Source: Ceratotherium simum simum (lineage: Eukaryota > Chordata > Mammalia > Perissodactyla > Rhinocerotidae). From it: a stretch of 64,000 nt of DNA. The DNA lies in contig NW_004454170.1 in assembly GCF_000283155.1 (NCBI RefSeq), forward strand, positions 13,241,142-13,305,141, given 5' to 3'. The position numbers were made by a program, and so were the translations under genes. Under the pieces are notes generated by a model, which saw only the letters and a list, made by a program, of their open reading frames with translations, was not told the origin of the DNA and made no database searches. Shown in pieces: positions 48,101 to 63,100 of this stretch; within the stretch, counting starts at the first letter, position 1, and each line of letters opens with the position of its first letter.

Positions 48101-51100
48101 AGAATTTTAAAGTTCTGTAGAAAAATAACTTGGATCTCTAGCCACTTAAGAACCTGAAAGATAGTGTTTGTAGGGTTAATGTATTTTTTCTTATAGGTTC
48201 AACTTTTAGATACAAAGAGACAGCTGGACACTGAGACAAATCTTCATCTTAACACAAAAGAACTGTTAAAAAATGCTCAAAAGGAAATTGCTACTTTGAA
48301 ACAGCACCTCAGTAACATGGAAGTACAGCTTGCTTCTCAGTCCTCACAGAGATCTGGTAAAGGTAAATAAATAAGTAGACTGATAATAAAGTACTTCTTT
48401 AGGTTTTTAACATATCCTGTAAATAAATAACCTATTCTTTGTGGATACTAGCAAAAGAAAAAAAAAACGCTTTTACTTTTCAGCCTAAAACTGAGTAAAG
48501 CTCAGTTTTAGGCTTAAATTAATAAACTTGCATACTTGGAAGATTCAAAATAGTTCTGCATGGCACCTGAGCAAGGTATGCTGTTAGTTTTCTAATTGTT
48601 AAAACCATTTATTGATACTTTAAAAATGCTTCTTTTGAGGAGGGTTAATATTTGCATTTTTAACTCTCCTTTTAAGATGTGGTTACTTGTTAAATCTGTA
48701 ATAATAAGGCTCACTTAGAGAAATAATTGATTTGTTCTCTTTTAGAGCAGTATTCCTAATTTTTGCTCAGTGATAGTGTCAACACAAAATAACCAATAAC
48801 CATTCTATAGATGAGAGGTGAGTTTTACTTGAGCCAAGGTGAGGATTATAATCCTGAAAGGCCTTTTCCAAAAAGGAAGACAACATTCCGGAGAAGCATG
48901 GTTGTCAGAGCAGTCTTATACCTTTTTAGAACAAAGAACATACAGTAAACATGCCCAGGATATATATTCACCGAAGTTTCAAAGAGGTATTCAGTTGCAA
49001 GTTAGCAGGTCCACAGGACCCTGATGTCAGAGAGGGATTAATATGGGCATTACCAGTACCACCAATAGAGTGTAGGAGGAGAAGTATGAATTCTTATGTT
49101 AAGAGAGTGCACTCTTTAATGATTAAAGGAGATGTACAATGTATGTTCGATAGGCCGTGATTCAGGCTTCTTTAGTTCAAGCTGAATCAGTTTTGAACCC
49201 GAATAGTTACCCCATATACCTCAGTTTGTGAAAATCTCTTGTTAATAGTCTCAGGTAAAAGATTTTTTTAATTAGATTTTGCTTCTCTTTGTGAGTACAC
49301 CATTTCAAATGCAAAGCCTTGTGTCCAGATAATCTTTCTGCGTGGTTTTATTTCTTCTTTTTTTTGCGTGTGTGAGGAAGATTAGCCCTGAGCTAACATC
49401 TGTTGCCAATCTCCCTCTTTTTGCTGAGGAAGATTGGCCCTGAGCTAACATCTGTGCCCATCTTCCTCTATTTTATACACATGGGACACCTACCACAGCA
49501 TGCCTTGATGAGCGATGCGTAGGTCCATGCCTGGGGTCTGACCTGTGAACCCCAGGCCACCAAAGTGGAGCACACGAACTTCACTACACCACTGGGCCAG
49601 CCCCGTTTTTATTTCTTAATAGAGGAGGAAAAAAAACATAATGTAATAAGTGTATATATGTATGTTTATATATGTGTGTGTATATAGATATATATATCTG
49701 ATATCTATATAGTAGATATATAATTATCTCATAGTCATTTCTTATTGATATATGATAAGAAAACATTCTTTTCAGTCTGCAGTTTCTTCCTTTTCTGTGG
49801 ATTTTAGAGTGAAAATTGGGCTAAATGAGCTAAGATTTACTGTTTTAGAGTAAACAATGTTTAAATAATAAATAAAGAATCTGATAATTTCAAGGAGCTA
49901 CCTCAGTTTAGTGGAAATATTTTATATTCTTTTCTTTTAAATATCCTTATTTTTGGTATTTGCAACAGTAGATTTCAAATATTTTAATTTTTTTTTTTAA
50001 GAAATAACATACTGACAAAATACCTGTCTTTATTTTGGCATTCAGCATGGGTTGAAATATAATTTCTAGGTAGTTAAGTACTTTTACATTTGAGCCTTAA
50101 TCCTAATTTCACAAACTCTATGATGATAATCATCTCTAATATCATTTCAAATGTTAATTTTAAGAAAGCTGTTAAATCTTTTAGGTCAGCCTAACAACAA
50201 AGACGATGTGGATGATCTTCTCAGTCAGCTAAGGCAGACAGAAGAGCAGGTGAATGATTTGAAGGAGAGACTCAAAACAAGTACCAGTAATGTGGAACAG
50301 TATCGAGCAATGGTTACTAGTTTAGAAGAATCCCTCAATAAGGAAAAACAGGTATATACGATTTTGAGTTCAATTTGAATGCATTTATTAACTTTTTTTT
50401 AATTAGCAGCCTGCTACATATAAGGCACTGCTATGTGGTAAGTATGAGTTGGACTGACATGGTGCTTACCTCTAAAAAGTGCTTGAGTCTAAACCAGATT
50501 AAAAAAACCCACAAAATTTATAAAACAAGAGAGGGTATAATTGCTATAGGAAAGGTGCAGACCAAATGTTGATATGAGTGGAAGGTAGGTGAGGTTGTCT
50601 CCTGAGTATGCATGACTTCACAAGAGATGGCAATTGTGCACAGTCTTGAAAGAAAGTATCATTTGGATAGTCAAAGATAGAAAGTTATTCCGTGTAGTGG
50701 GAGCCCTCAGTCAAGATACAAAGACTTCAGATGATAACACTTTGACTAGTGTCCTGAATTCGTGAAGTGAAATAGTGAGGAATATGATTATAAATGTAGT
50801 GGAGAACGAAATGTGAAAGGTTTTGAACGTCAAATTATATTCTGTAAGATTATTAAGAACCATTGATGTTTTGTTTCCCAGCATGTCATAACCAGAATTG
50901 TTTTAATTAAAAAGATTAATGTAGTAGATTGGAGGATACAAAATTCTTTTTGGGGGATATAACACTAGGGCCACAGGTTTAAAAGATCCTTTTGTGGTTG
51001 GCATCATAGAAATCAAAATATGTGGAGGGGGGACCTCTCAATGGTAGAATGGACAGATTTGGCAAGTGGATATGAGGATTGAGGGAGAAATGAGAATTGG

Positions 51101-54100
51101 AAATTTCACTTCAAAAGAGAAAAATGGCCAGTAGCCAAATTGAGAGGTAAATTATGCTTGTAGTTTTAAAGCGTGTTTTTGAACTCTTTAATCAGCATTT
51201 GATGTATTTTTTTAAATACAAGGCAAACACTAATTTTAGTACTTTTCAAATTTAGATTTAGAGAGGATAACTGTATAATTTTGAATGTGTATAATTTTTT
51301 TTATCCCGTTTGGGTGATGGTGAAGGTGACAGAAGAAGTACATAAGAATATTGAAGTTCGTTTAAAAGAGTCAGCTGAGTTTCAGACACAGTTGGAAAAA
51401 AAGTTAATGGAAGTAGAGAAGGAAAAACAGGAACTTCAGGATGATAAGAGAAAAGCCATAGAGAGCATGGAACAACAGGTAAGTTAGGTTATTATCATAT
51501 CAATGTTTTTTTCTTTGCATAAGGATTTGAATTCTTTAGCTCATTAGTTACCATTCAGTTCATCTCAACAGATAATGATTGAACACATACCCAATAGTTT
51601 TAGTTTTGTTTTACTTTGCTGTGTACATCTGTACATGTTTCCTTTTGATATTTTAGGCTACTTTATGGTAGTAGGTATCAGTGCTACTTTAGAACCCTCT
51701 GCCTGAGAATTGACTTTTGCAAATATTAGTAAGGAGTAAATATAGATGTGCAAAATTTGTACAGTAGATTAAATCAGGTTATAACTTTTAAATTTAGTAT
51801 TACTCTTTGGCCTAAATGGATTTTTAAAAATCTATCTTCATTATAAAACTATCTTCAGTATTTTTAAAGTAAGTTTGCAATTAACTCTGGTTTTAATCTT
51901 GTTCTTCTGATTTAGTTATCTGAGTTAAAGAAAACACTTAATAGTGTTCAGAGTGAAGTACAAGAAGCTCTTCAGAGAGCAAGCACAGCTTTGAGTAATG
52001 AACAGCAAGCCAGACGTGACTGTCAGGAACAAGTAAGTAGTTGTTCTTAAAGCCGGTTATTGAGACGTGAGCTTTGATCCTAGGGAACAGTTCTTGGAGT
52101 ATATTAATGCATTTTGGGGGATTGGTGAACCTTACAGAAATGCAAAGTTATTTCCGCTCTTGTGGAACTAAGATCAGTTGAAAAGTATAGATGAAGGCTA
52201 AAAGTAGATAGTGCAATATCCATTAACAAAGCAATCTTGGCAAATGGGAAAAAATATAAAAATAGAAGTAGGAGGTTAAATGTGTACTTGCTGTCATTTG
52301 CAAACATTCTTTTGCTATTGCAGTCCTTCACTAGTTTTGGTTGTAAAACTGTATTATAGACAAGATAGTCAGAGAGACCTTCAGCAAAACAAGGCCCTCT
52401 TGAAAACATTTTTAATGCATTACTAAGCTTACATAGATTTCTATATGCCACTTCTTATAAAGCTTTAAAAATACAAAACCACATTTGTTTTAAGTATATA
52501 TACACACATGTACACACACACATGTGATAAAGCTTTTTAAAATTTTTAATGAACAACAATGATAAAACACAATTCAGGAGAATGGGGATTATTGAAGTAG
52601 AATGGGAAAGGAATACATGTAAGGATACTGGTAATGTTCTCATTTTTAAGTTGGGTAGTATATTAGTAGCCATTCATTTTGATTAGTATTCTTCATTGCT
52701 TACATATACATAACATGTATATGTATCAAAGTTACTTTTAAAATAGAATACAGAGAAAAATGCTTCAAAGGTAAATTGGACAAAAATGAATTTTTTTGCC
52801 TTATTGCCAAACAGCACATCATTGGAAATTAAAATCAAAGACTATACGCATAATTCAATATTCAAATAAATTATTTTCATTTCCCTTTGTTCACTTTGTG
52901 TGTGTGTATGCATGTATTTTACGTAACTGAGTTATGTTTAGCCTTTATTGTCCTAAGTTGCTACATAGTCTTCATAAGTTTCATTTTGAACAGTTCTTTA
53001 ATATTTCATGTAACAGATATAGCGTAACTTTTAATTATTCTCCTATTTTGGTGCATTTAGATTGTCTTCACTTTTATTATTTTAAATAATGCAGTGTGCA
53101 TCTTTTCTTTTCAGAAAATACTAGCTAGCTTTATGGGTTTTTAATCTTTTGTGTCAATGGGGAAATAATTTCTTACAGGCTAAAATAGCTGTGGAAGCTC
53201 AGAATAAGTATGAGAGAGAATTGATGCTACATGCTGCTGATGTTGAAGCTCTACAAGCTGCCAAGGAACAGGTTTCCAAAATGGCATCAGTCCGTCAGCA
53301 TTTGGAAGAAACCACCCAGAAAGCAGAATCACAACTGTTGGAGTTTAAAGCATCTTGGGAGGAAAGAGAGAGAATGTTAAAGGTATTATTGTACATTATG
53401 ATAGAATGTTCTGGAGAATTCAAAGGTTTGGTTTGGGGTTTTTTTTTAATGTACATTGGAAAATCTGCTATTATGATAGACTCTTGGCTTACAGGATGAA
53501 GTTTCCAAGAGTGTGTCTCGCTGTGAAGATCTAGAGAAACAAAACAGATTACTTCACGATCAGATTGAAAAATTAAGTGACAAGGTCGTTGCCTCTATGA
53601 AGGAACGTGTACAAGGTCCATTGAATGTCTCTCTCAGTGAAGAAGGGAAATCTCAAGAACAAATTTTAGAAATTCTCAGGTAATTCCGATATATTCTTAA
53701 TGCTTTATTTCTTTGGTATAACAACAACTATGAAATGAAACTATAAATAAATTAGAGAAGTATAGGTTATATGCTATTTAGATGTAAAGCTGACTTCATC
53801 TCTTATTGGCCAAAAAACCCGCTACCACCCAATTAGCGGTCACTTTTGACATTTGGACATATGCCAATTTAAATAAATGAGTTAAATCTGATAGTAAGAA
53901 CTTGAGTGGGTTCTTTGAAAAACTAATGCCTTTCAGATCATTTTAAAGATATACGTTTCTAAAGCCACTGTCTATAGTAAGAAAATGTATCTCCCATTAT
54001 TATTTACTAATGAAAACATTATGTAAAAATAGTTACTAAAGTGAATGATTTTGTCATCTTAAAAATTATCCAAGTTTTGAAATGTTACGTTGTTGGCATT

Positions 54101-57100
54101 TTTTATTCAAATAAAATCTTGTATATTCGTGTAGATTTATACGACGAGAAAAAGAAATTGCTGAAACTAGGTTTGAGGTGGCTCAAGTTGAAAGTCTGCG
54201 TTACCGACAAAGGGTTGAACTTTTAGAAAGAGAGCTTCAGGAACTGCAGGATAGTCTAAATGTGGAAAGAGAGAAAGTCCAGGTATGTATCCTCAGCTTT
54301 AAGAAAGCAGTTACTAGAAGAGCTCATTTCAGTTTTAATAACATAAAATTTAATTTGAAATAAGCATTCTTCCTAAATTCATTAAACAGTATTAAACACT
54401 GATACAGTGTAGTGGTAAGAGACTAGTGGTAACCAGGCTACCTGGTTTCAAATTTTAGCTTCATACCATTAGATGTATGCCTTGGGTATGTTGTTTAACT
54501 TCCCTGCTCTTAAATTTCCTCATCTGTAATATTGGGATAATAATAATGAGGACTAAGTGAGTGAGTGCACATGAAGCATTTAAAATCATGTCTGGTGTAT
54601 AGTGAGTGTTTAATAAATTTCAGTTATCTTATTATTATAGTTGTCATTATATATCCATTTGGATAGTCATTCTAGGATAAAATGGTAGATTGAAACTGCT
54701 GTAAAATATTTCTTCTTCAGCAAAGGAGTAAAAAATAGTCAAAACTATCACCCAAAGAAAGGAAAAGAAGATGCTGTGGAGAATGGGTGGTTGCAACACA
54801 AGCTTTACTCCTTAACCCACACTACCGCCCAAAAGCTTAATATTGCAGGAGCTCATTCTGAGGAGATGTGGTAATATAACCCCACATCTGGAAGGAAGGC
54901 AGTTAAGACCTTGAATTATTTATCTTCTTGTAACTAATAGGTAGGTAGAATGACTGCTAGAGAAAAACCGTTGAAACAGGTGAAAGTGAGTCATTAGATT
55001 TATGGGATTTAGGTTTTCAGACAGAAATTAAAAGTTCCAGAATTACATCCTGTTGAGAAAACATTCCAAATTCAAATATATCTCATCAGGGAAATAATAA
55101 ACAGACCCTCCAATTCAGTAGAGTTAACACTTGGAGGAAAAAGGGCAGAATCAGAGTTTCTAATAAAGATTGCATATTCTCTCAGTCTCTTCTGCTTCCT
55201 TTGCTGTTCCTTTGGGCGATAGAAAGGCAAGTAATACTAGAAAATGCCTAGCCCACAAACAAGTTCAGACGGGAAAAAACAACTCTTGCATATAACGAAA
55301 GTCAAGAAGTAACACGCACTATATCAAAAATAGTAGAATGTCTACCCAAGCGTGAACAGTGTAGCATGGCAGCAATGAGCCATTAAAAATGGTGAGGGAC
55401 TAACATAACATGTGCCAAAGATGGATAGTTACACCCAATGAGAACAGAAAAAAAGTTCTTCACAATAGAACAAATATTCAGTAAAATGGCTCAAAACCAA
55501 AATGGTGAAACAACTGAATTAATGAAAAAGAATTTCTGAAGAAGGTGGAGAAAGGACCAAAATAACATCATTTTAGAACTGTTAATAGATTGAGTACAGC
55601 AAGAAAAAGAATAGATATAGAGAGAGATGTGGATTGATGTTTTTACCTAATGTTAAAATACTGATTATCTGTTGGTGGGATTTGTAGTATCTTTTTACTT
55701 TCATCTTTCTAATTTCTTTCGTTTTAACTCTTTGTAATTAGCATGCATCACAGAAAAATAAACATGTAAAACTTTGAAAAATTTCAGTTTTAAAAGTTGA
55801 CATTTAAATCCTTTTTACTTTTTGAGAAGATTAGAACTAGTAGGAAAGGGTAAGTCATCACCTATTGTTAGATGTTGGTGTATTCATGTGTTTAAAATCT
55901 TTAGGTAACTGCAAAAACAATGGCCCAACATGAAGAACTGATGAAGAAAACCGAAACAATGAATGTAGTTATGGAGACCAATAAGATGCTAAGAGAGGAA
56001 AAGGAGAGGCTAGAACAGGATCTACAGCAGATGCAAGCGAAGGTTTGTAACTTACTAATCAAGAGTAGAGACATGTTGGGGCCTTGTGGTGCAAGCTGTT
56101 AAGTGTGCGTGCTCCACTGCGGCAGCCCAGGGTTCACCGGTTTGGAACCCGGGCGCGCACTGACGCACTGCTTGTCAAGCCGTGCTGTGGTGGCGTCCTA
56201 TATAAAGCGGAGGAAGATGGGCACAGATGTTAGCCCAGGGCCAGTCTTCCTCAGCAAAAAAAGAGGAGGATTGGCATATGTTAGCACAGGGCTGATCTTC
56301 CTCACTCACAAAAAAAAAAGAGTACAGACGTTGTTTTTAATAATGTTATAAATGAACTTTTACATCAGGTCTTAAAAAAATACTGGCACTATTTTTAGGT
56401 GAGGAAACTGGAGTTAGATATTTTACCCTTACAAGAAGCGAATGCTGAGCTGAGTGAAAAAAGTGGTATGTTACAAGCAGAAAAGAAGTTATTAGAAGAA
56501 GATGTCAAACGTTGGAAAGCACGTAACCAGGTAAATGCAATTAAACCATTCCAAAACATGGAAACATGTTGGTTTTAAATAATAGGATAAAATTTAAAGG
56601 GATAAAAACATTTGAAGAACTAGTGAAAATTATTGTGTTTATCAGTGAAAGTCTGAAATGTTACATGTACGTATGTGACAGACATTAAACTTACAACTCA
56701 ATTTTTGAAATTTTGGTTACATTTTTAAATTTTTTAAAAACACCTAATTTGTTTCATTTAATTCCAAATTTAGGCTTTCACTTTATCTTTAAAATATTTT
56801 GTACATGAAAAAATAGATTTATATACTTTATTGAAGCACTTTAAGATGACTTGTTCACTGAAACCTTTTTGGTGGGACAAAACCGTATAGCATAGTGTGG
56901 TTAGAAACTCCAGCTCTATATTCACACAAAAGATTGGAAATCGGCCTTGCCACGTACTGGTTGATTTGTAGGAGTTTCTTAATCTTTCTGAGCCAGTTTT
57001 CCTCATTTGTAAAAATGAGGACATAATACCACTTTTTACGTTACAAATATTAAATAATAAATGTAAAGCAGTTCACTCAGCACCTGGCGCCTAGAAAATG

Positions 57101-60100
57101 CTCTAGAATGGTAACCATTATTATCTGAACTTTTTTTCCCTTGTAAATGTCACTTTAATGAAATTAGATATTTAATTATTAAAAGCTTATAGATTCTTTG
57201 GATCCCTTTATTTGGCATCATTGTACCTGTTCTGAAATGTTCATTTCCAACTATAAAAATATAATGAATAGTTGATGACTTTTACTTTATTTACCCCTTC
57301 CATTTTATCTAGACTTTATAGTTAAACTAAAGCTTTGATCTTATCTTGGAGTTTGGTGCTTGATCACTATCTATCAAGACATCTAATGTAAAGATAATTA
57401 GGTATTTAGCTCTTTTATTATAGCACATTAACTTTCATAAAACCTATAAAACCATATTATGTATTTTTGCTATTTTAGCATTTAGTAAGTCAACAGAAAG
57501 ATCCAGATACAGAAGAATATCGGAAGCTCCTTTCTGAAAAGGAAGTTCATACTAAGCGTATTCAACAGTTGACTGAAGAAATTGGGAGACTCAAAGCTGA
57601 AATTGCAAGGTATATGGAAGAAGCCTTAAATTGAATGTACTATGTGAAATCTTAAAGAAGTTTATTTCTGCTCCTTATATGACTCACTAAGTGCTTCCTG
57701 ATTTTAGAAAGAATGGAAAGTTCTACAGCCCTTACATGTGGCTTTCCCATTATTACTTTATGGAACCAAGCAAGCAGTAATTTAATTTTGTGCCTTCATA
57801 TGTGAATTATTTCTCTATATTTTAATACTTTTTAAAAAACTACATAGTTGGTATAAATCTAAAGATAAATATATTTATTTTCTGAACAGTCAAAATAACT
57901 TCTGCAAGTAGATTTTTCTTTTATTTTTCTTTTAGTTAGCGTATATTCATGAAACTATTTTGAAAGTTTTAATAAAGGAAGTTTTTAAGTTAAAAATTTT
58001 TTTAAATGAACTTATAGTGAAGTGTTGCCTTTTTAATGATAAGAAATTTAATATTAAAATTAATGTTTCTGGTTTACCTTTTTTGAGCTTTAGTGTCACT
58101 TGTCCATGTCATAGCCCCTGTATATATAATGCTTGGCAGCTTACAAATTTTTCCGGTTATATTCTTTTACTTTTTTGTTAACAGTAGTCTGGCATTCTAA
58201 ATAGGAGAGATAATATTACTTAATTTTAAAGATAAGGAAGCTAGATTCAGAAAAGTACCCAGAGTTACAGAGTTAGTAGTTGTTAAAACCATACTCTTAA
58301 TTCAGATCTGCTGATTTCAATTTCAGCTCATGATAAAAGTACAGAGGATTGGCAAACTGTAACCCACAGGCCTGTTTTTATACAGCCTATAAGCTAAGAA
58401 TGATTTCTACATTTTTAAAGCATTGTGAAAAGGAAGAAGAACATGATAAAGACTGTATATGGCCTACAAAGCCTAGCGAATTTACTCAACACCCGATAGA
58501 GTAGAAAGAGTGCAGATTTTGCTATCAGGCTGATGTGGATTAAAATCTGTGTATCAACACTCAATTATTATGTGAAATTGTGCATGACATTTGATCACTT
58601 GTAGCTCAATTTCTCTCATCTCTGAAATGGGCATGTATGCCTATGTAATAAGCCAATAAGATCTTTCTAAAGGACCATAGATTCATAAGTGAAGGAATTA
58701 TCTCTGAAAGTGTATGTGTGGTCTTGTTAGGATTTTTAAATAAGAAGTGTATTAAAGTTGGGCCGGCCCCGTGGCTTAGCGGTTAAGTGCGCACGCTCCG
58801 CTGCTGGCGGCCCGGGTTCAGATCCCGGGCGCGCACTGACGCACCGCTTCTCCGGCCTTGCTGAGGCCGCGTCCCACATACAGCAACTAGAAGGACGTGC
58901 AGCTATGACATACAACTATCTACTGGGGCTTTGGGGCGGGGTGGGGAGAAGAATTAAAAAAAAAAAAAAAAGAAGTGTGCTAAAGCAACTCAATGAAAAT
59001 GTAAATTAAAGGATTTTAAAATTTGAAAAAATTCTCATATGTTAAGTTTTTCTCCTTTACCCCATTTTTTTTGTTTAGATCAAATGCATCTTTGACTAAC
59101 AACCAGAACTTAATCCAGAGTCTAAAGGAAGATTTAAATAAAGTAAGAACTGAAAAGGAAAGCATCCAGAAGGACTTAGATGCCAAAATAATTGATATCC
59201 AAGAAAAAGTCAAAACTATTACTCAAGTCAAGAAAATAGGACGTAGGTACAAGACTCAATATGAAGAACTTAAAGCACAACAGGATAAGGTATTTTGAAG
59301 CCATCTTTATGTATATCATTTTTTGATAAACACAGTTTTGATCTACACAGTTCACATGCAGTTTTTTATATATGTTAGGATGACTCTTATAAAAATCTTA
59401 TTTCTTCATAATTTTGATTATTGGTTTTTAGATTCTAAACTTGAGTGTCAGCTTATATATGATATCTTTATTTGGCTTAAGATTAGCTCTTTAATATGTC
59501 CTAAAATGCACTATAAATTTGTAAAGAAATTTTAGTAAATGCTAGGTATTTTAGTTCAGTTTCTCAGTTTCAAATATTGTCCCTTTTCAAAACTGTGGTC
59601 TTCTAACTCACTGCTGATTAAAATTGTGTATATCAAAAAGATAATTTTTTATAATTAATCAGGTTGTGTTAAAGTTTTAAATAAGTAATCTATGTTAACC
59701 ACCTATCAAAAAGAATTTTAAAATCTTTGTTATATTTTGAATCTGAATTTTTTTTTTGATTCCCAAAGGCAAAGAACTTGAATATTGACTTAATTACCTA
59801 TTTAGCACATTAGATAAGAAGATATATAAAGAAAAAAAGCTAAAATTCTTGCTTCTCAGTGTTAACTACTTTAGTGTGCTTTTCTTTAAAATATGAGTAA
59901 TTTGTTTTTCTAAACAATTCTATGTCAAACAATGCATCATCATTTTGATTAGCTGGTTAATATCCAGTTGTATGGAAAACCCTAACCTATTTAACTAGTA
60001 ACTATACTTTTGGACGTTAAAATTGTTCCATAGAAAATTCATTTATGAATATTCTTAAAGACAAATTTCTTTGCATAGTTATGATTGTTTCCTTAGATAA

Positions 60101-63100
60101 ACTTGCAGAAGTGGAATACTGAATATAAATGTGGAAGTACATTATTACTGTTTGTCACTGTAGGTCATAGAGACCTCAGCTCAGTCTTCTGGAGACCATC
60201 AGGAACAGCATATCTCAGTCCAGGAAATGCAGGAGCTCAAAGAAACCCTTAACCAAGCTGAAACAAAGTCAAAATCACTCGAGAGTCAAGTAGAGAATCT
60301 GCAGAAGGTATGAGTGTGAGAGTAGTGAAAGGTGTACGTCCCTAATTCTTTCCTTATTGAATACCTAAAGAAATACAGTGGAATATTATTCAGTCATAAA
60401 AAGGAATTTTAAAAATATATACATGTGTTAAACACTGATAGTTTCTCTTATATGGAAATGTGTGTATTTTATATCCTTTTTACTTTGAATGACTCGAGTG
60501 TGTAAATAGTATCTAATCATCTTCAAGTGTCCACTTACTTGGTTTGACCACCATTTTATGTTTATATTTCCATTTAATCTAAATAAGCAAATTAATAAGT
60601 TTTACATTTTAAATCTGTAGGGCGTACAGTTTTTATCAATTTGATTGAATTACATCATGAATACCTTGTTTTCCTTTAAAAGACATTATCTGAGAAAGAG
60701 ACGGAAGCGAGAAATCTCCAGGAACAGACTGTGCAGCTTCAATCTGAACTTTCACGACTTCGTCAGGATCTTCAAGATAGAACCACACAGGAAGAGCAGC
60801 TCCGACAGCAGATAACTGAAAAAGAAGAAAAAACAAGAAAGGCTATTGTAGCAGCAAAATCAAAAATTGCGCATTTAGCTGGTAAATTTCTATATACTTG
60901 AAGGTTTGAACTTGATAGTGAAAGTTGGTTATTTGATGCAGGCTTAAAATTAAATGGGAAAGAAAAAAAGTGAATACTATAAAGTGATTCTATGTGTGTG
61001 CGCTTTAAATAGATTTATTTAGACACAAAATTAGAGCAATCTTAATTTTCAAGTGACAAGTATGTCCTTGCTTTATTTAGGAAGTCTTTCTTAATTGTTA
61101 ACTGGTGGTAGATAGGAAGTACTGCTATCCTTCTGCTTTAATGTGTAACTGTTACTACCTCCTGATGGATGGAGATCCTTTGGGTCCACAGCGTGCTGTT
61201 CAGAGGCCTTCTATAAACTCTTAGATGGTATTGGATCTTAACAGCTCAGTGATTTTTCTGTGCCTCACTTCACTGAGGGCCCTCTAGCACTTCAGGGAGA
61301 ATATCATGTCAGATTTATGAGAACCCCAGTGCTGCAATGCTCAGGGCCTTACACCTTGCTTGCCATTCTGCTTAGCAGGTTAAATAAAATGCCTGATCAG
61401 TTGGATTTTGTCATGAGCAATATTTGTGATGATCTCTAAGATAGTTTCCCACCAACTTATTTCATAAAAAAAGTTACCTAATTATTTTTGAATATATGCT
61501 ATAGATTATATGAAATGAAAGTTTTGTAATTCATAATATCCTTGTACTTAATAGTGTATTGAAATATTAAAGGCCATATAAAAGAGCTTCTGTTGACTAC
61601 AGTTTATGGTGGATACTTTATGATTTTGGGATCTTAGAAAGTGTGAATGTAGTTTTATGTTGGAGTAAGTATATTTTTTTTATATTGGAGAAATAAATAC
61701 CAATATGTTTAGAACTTTGCTTATTGAGATGTATAGTGTATCAGAATTACTGTAGATATTACAGTGCAGGAATAGCCTCTGGTAACGACCTTGTGGTACC
61801 TATTAAACACGTAAATGTTCTTTATTTCCAATGTTTGATTATGATATTAATAGAATCACATGGTTACTTCTTTAGGTGTAAAAGATCAGCTAACTAAAGA
61901 AAATGAGGAGCTTAAACAAAGGAATGGGGCCTTAGATCAGCAGAAAGATGAACTGGATGTTCGTATGACTGCTCTTAAATCCCAATATGAAGGTCGAATT
62001 AGTCGCTTGGAAAGAGAACTCAGGGAGCATCAAGAGAGACACCTTGAGCAGAGAGATGAGCCTCAAGAACCTAGTAGTAAGGTAATAAGCTAATTCTGTT
62101 TAAATGATAAATCATTTTTTTCTTTGTACATTTTACTTGAAAGGTGTCGTGATTTAGGAGCTTTTGTCAGAGCGAATTTTGGCTAAATAAAGTATACAGA
62201 GAGAAGTAACAACAGTAAAATATTTTGATGACATTGTTTAATGGACTCTTGTGGGGTCGGCACAACAATTCATAGTTTTCTTTTTGTAGGTCCCAGAACA
62301 GCAGAGACAGATCACATTGAAAACAACTCCAGCTTCCGGTGAAAGAGGAATGTGAGTTTTTGTTCCTTTACAGTCTGTTACCTGTTTTTCTTTTAAAGTT
62401 CAGGGAAGATCTAGTAATGTTTGGGGAGAAAAGAGAAATCTATATTCGATTATAAAAATATATACTAAAGAGCTATTTATTCGTGCGAAACTACATCATG
62501 TAGTTGCCAACGTTTGTTTTTCCAGAACTCTTGTTTTCAGCAAACTTTCAGTCCTATCAGATAGAGCCTTGTGATGGAGAAAACATCTTTCATCTTTTAG
62601 TTTGTGATTGACATCTCAGATAGGCTACTGTTTTTCCTTGGGATGATATATGGTCCCAATATAAGAGGCTAGGCTAGGCTGAGACTCACGTAGGTTTAGT
62701 GATCAACAGTTGAATATGTTTTGCATTGTCAGGATATACCACTGCAGAGCATTTCCTGCACAGTTTTTAATGCTTAAATTCAAAGCCTCTTCAATAAGAG
62801 TTTTGAAATAATTAGTGAACAAAAAATAAAAAACGATGCTCACTGTGTCTTTGATTTTTTTTTTTAAGCTACCAAAAGTTTATCCAAAGCAGTGCTTGGA
62901 AAAACAGAATTAATAAGATCTGAACGCATATTAAAGTCGTACTTGCTGAACACTCACTTCAGGAAACATATGTGCTTTGCTTTTCGTAGAGTGTATATAC
63001 TTTGTAAGGAATATTTGTAGTAATTTTTTCTGAATCATTATTCTTGCATCTTCCCCTCTGTAAGTGCCAGCACATCAGACCCACCAACAGCCAATATCAA

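Larger units (their letters stand above)
48363..50184 (+). other. TPR intron 21
   Basis: Holds an antisense ERE and a TA/TG repeat. The stretch 48815-49215 (GTTTTACTTGAGCCAAGGTG ... AACAAAGAACATACAGTAAA) looks like an old inserted repeat, possibly LTR-derived, but I cannot name it. Confidence 0.5.
59290..61875 (+). other. TPR introns 31-33 around exons 32 and 33
   Basis: AT-rich introns. 61140-61400 is less AT-rich and may be an old repeat, but I cannot assign it. Confidence 0.5.

Noticed and set aside
48815..49215. Possible LTR or old repeat in TPR intron 21
   Set aside because: It looks repeat-derived, but I found no clear ends, duplication or family, so it is only mentioned in the intron entry.
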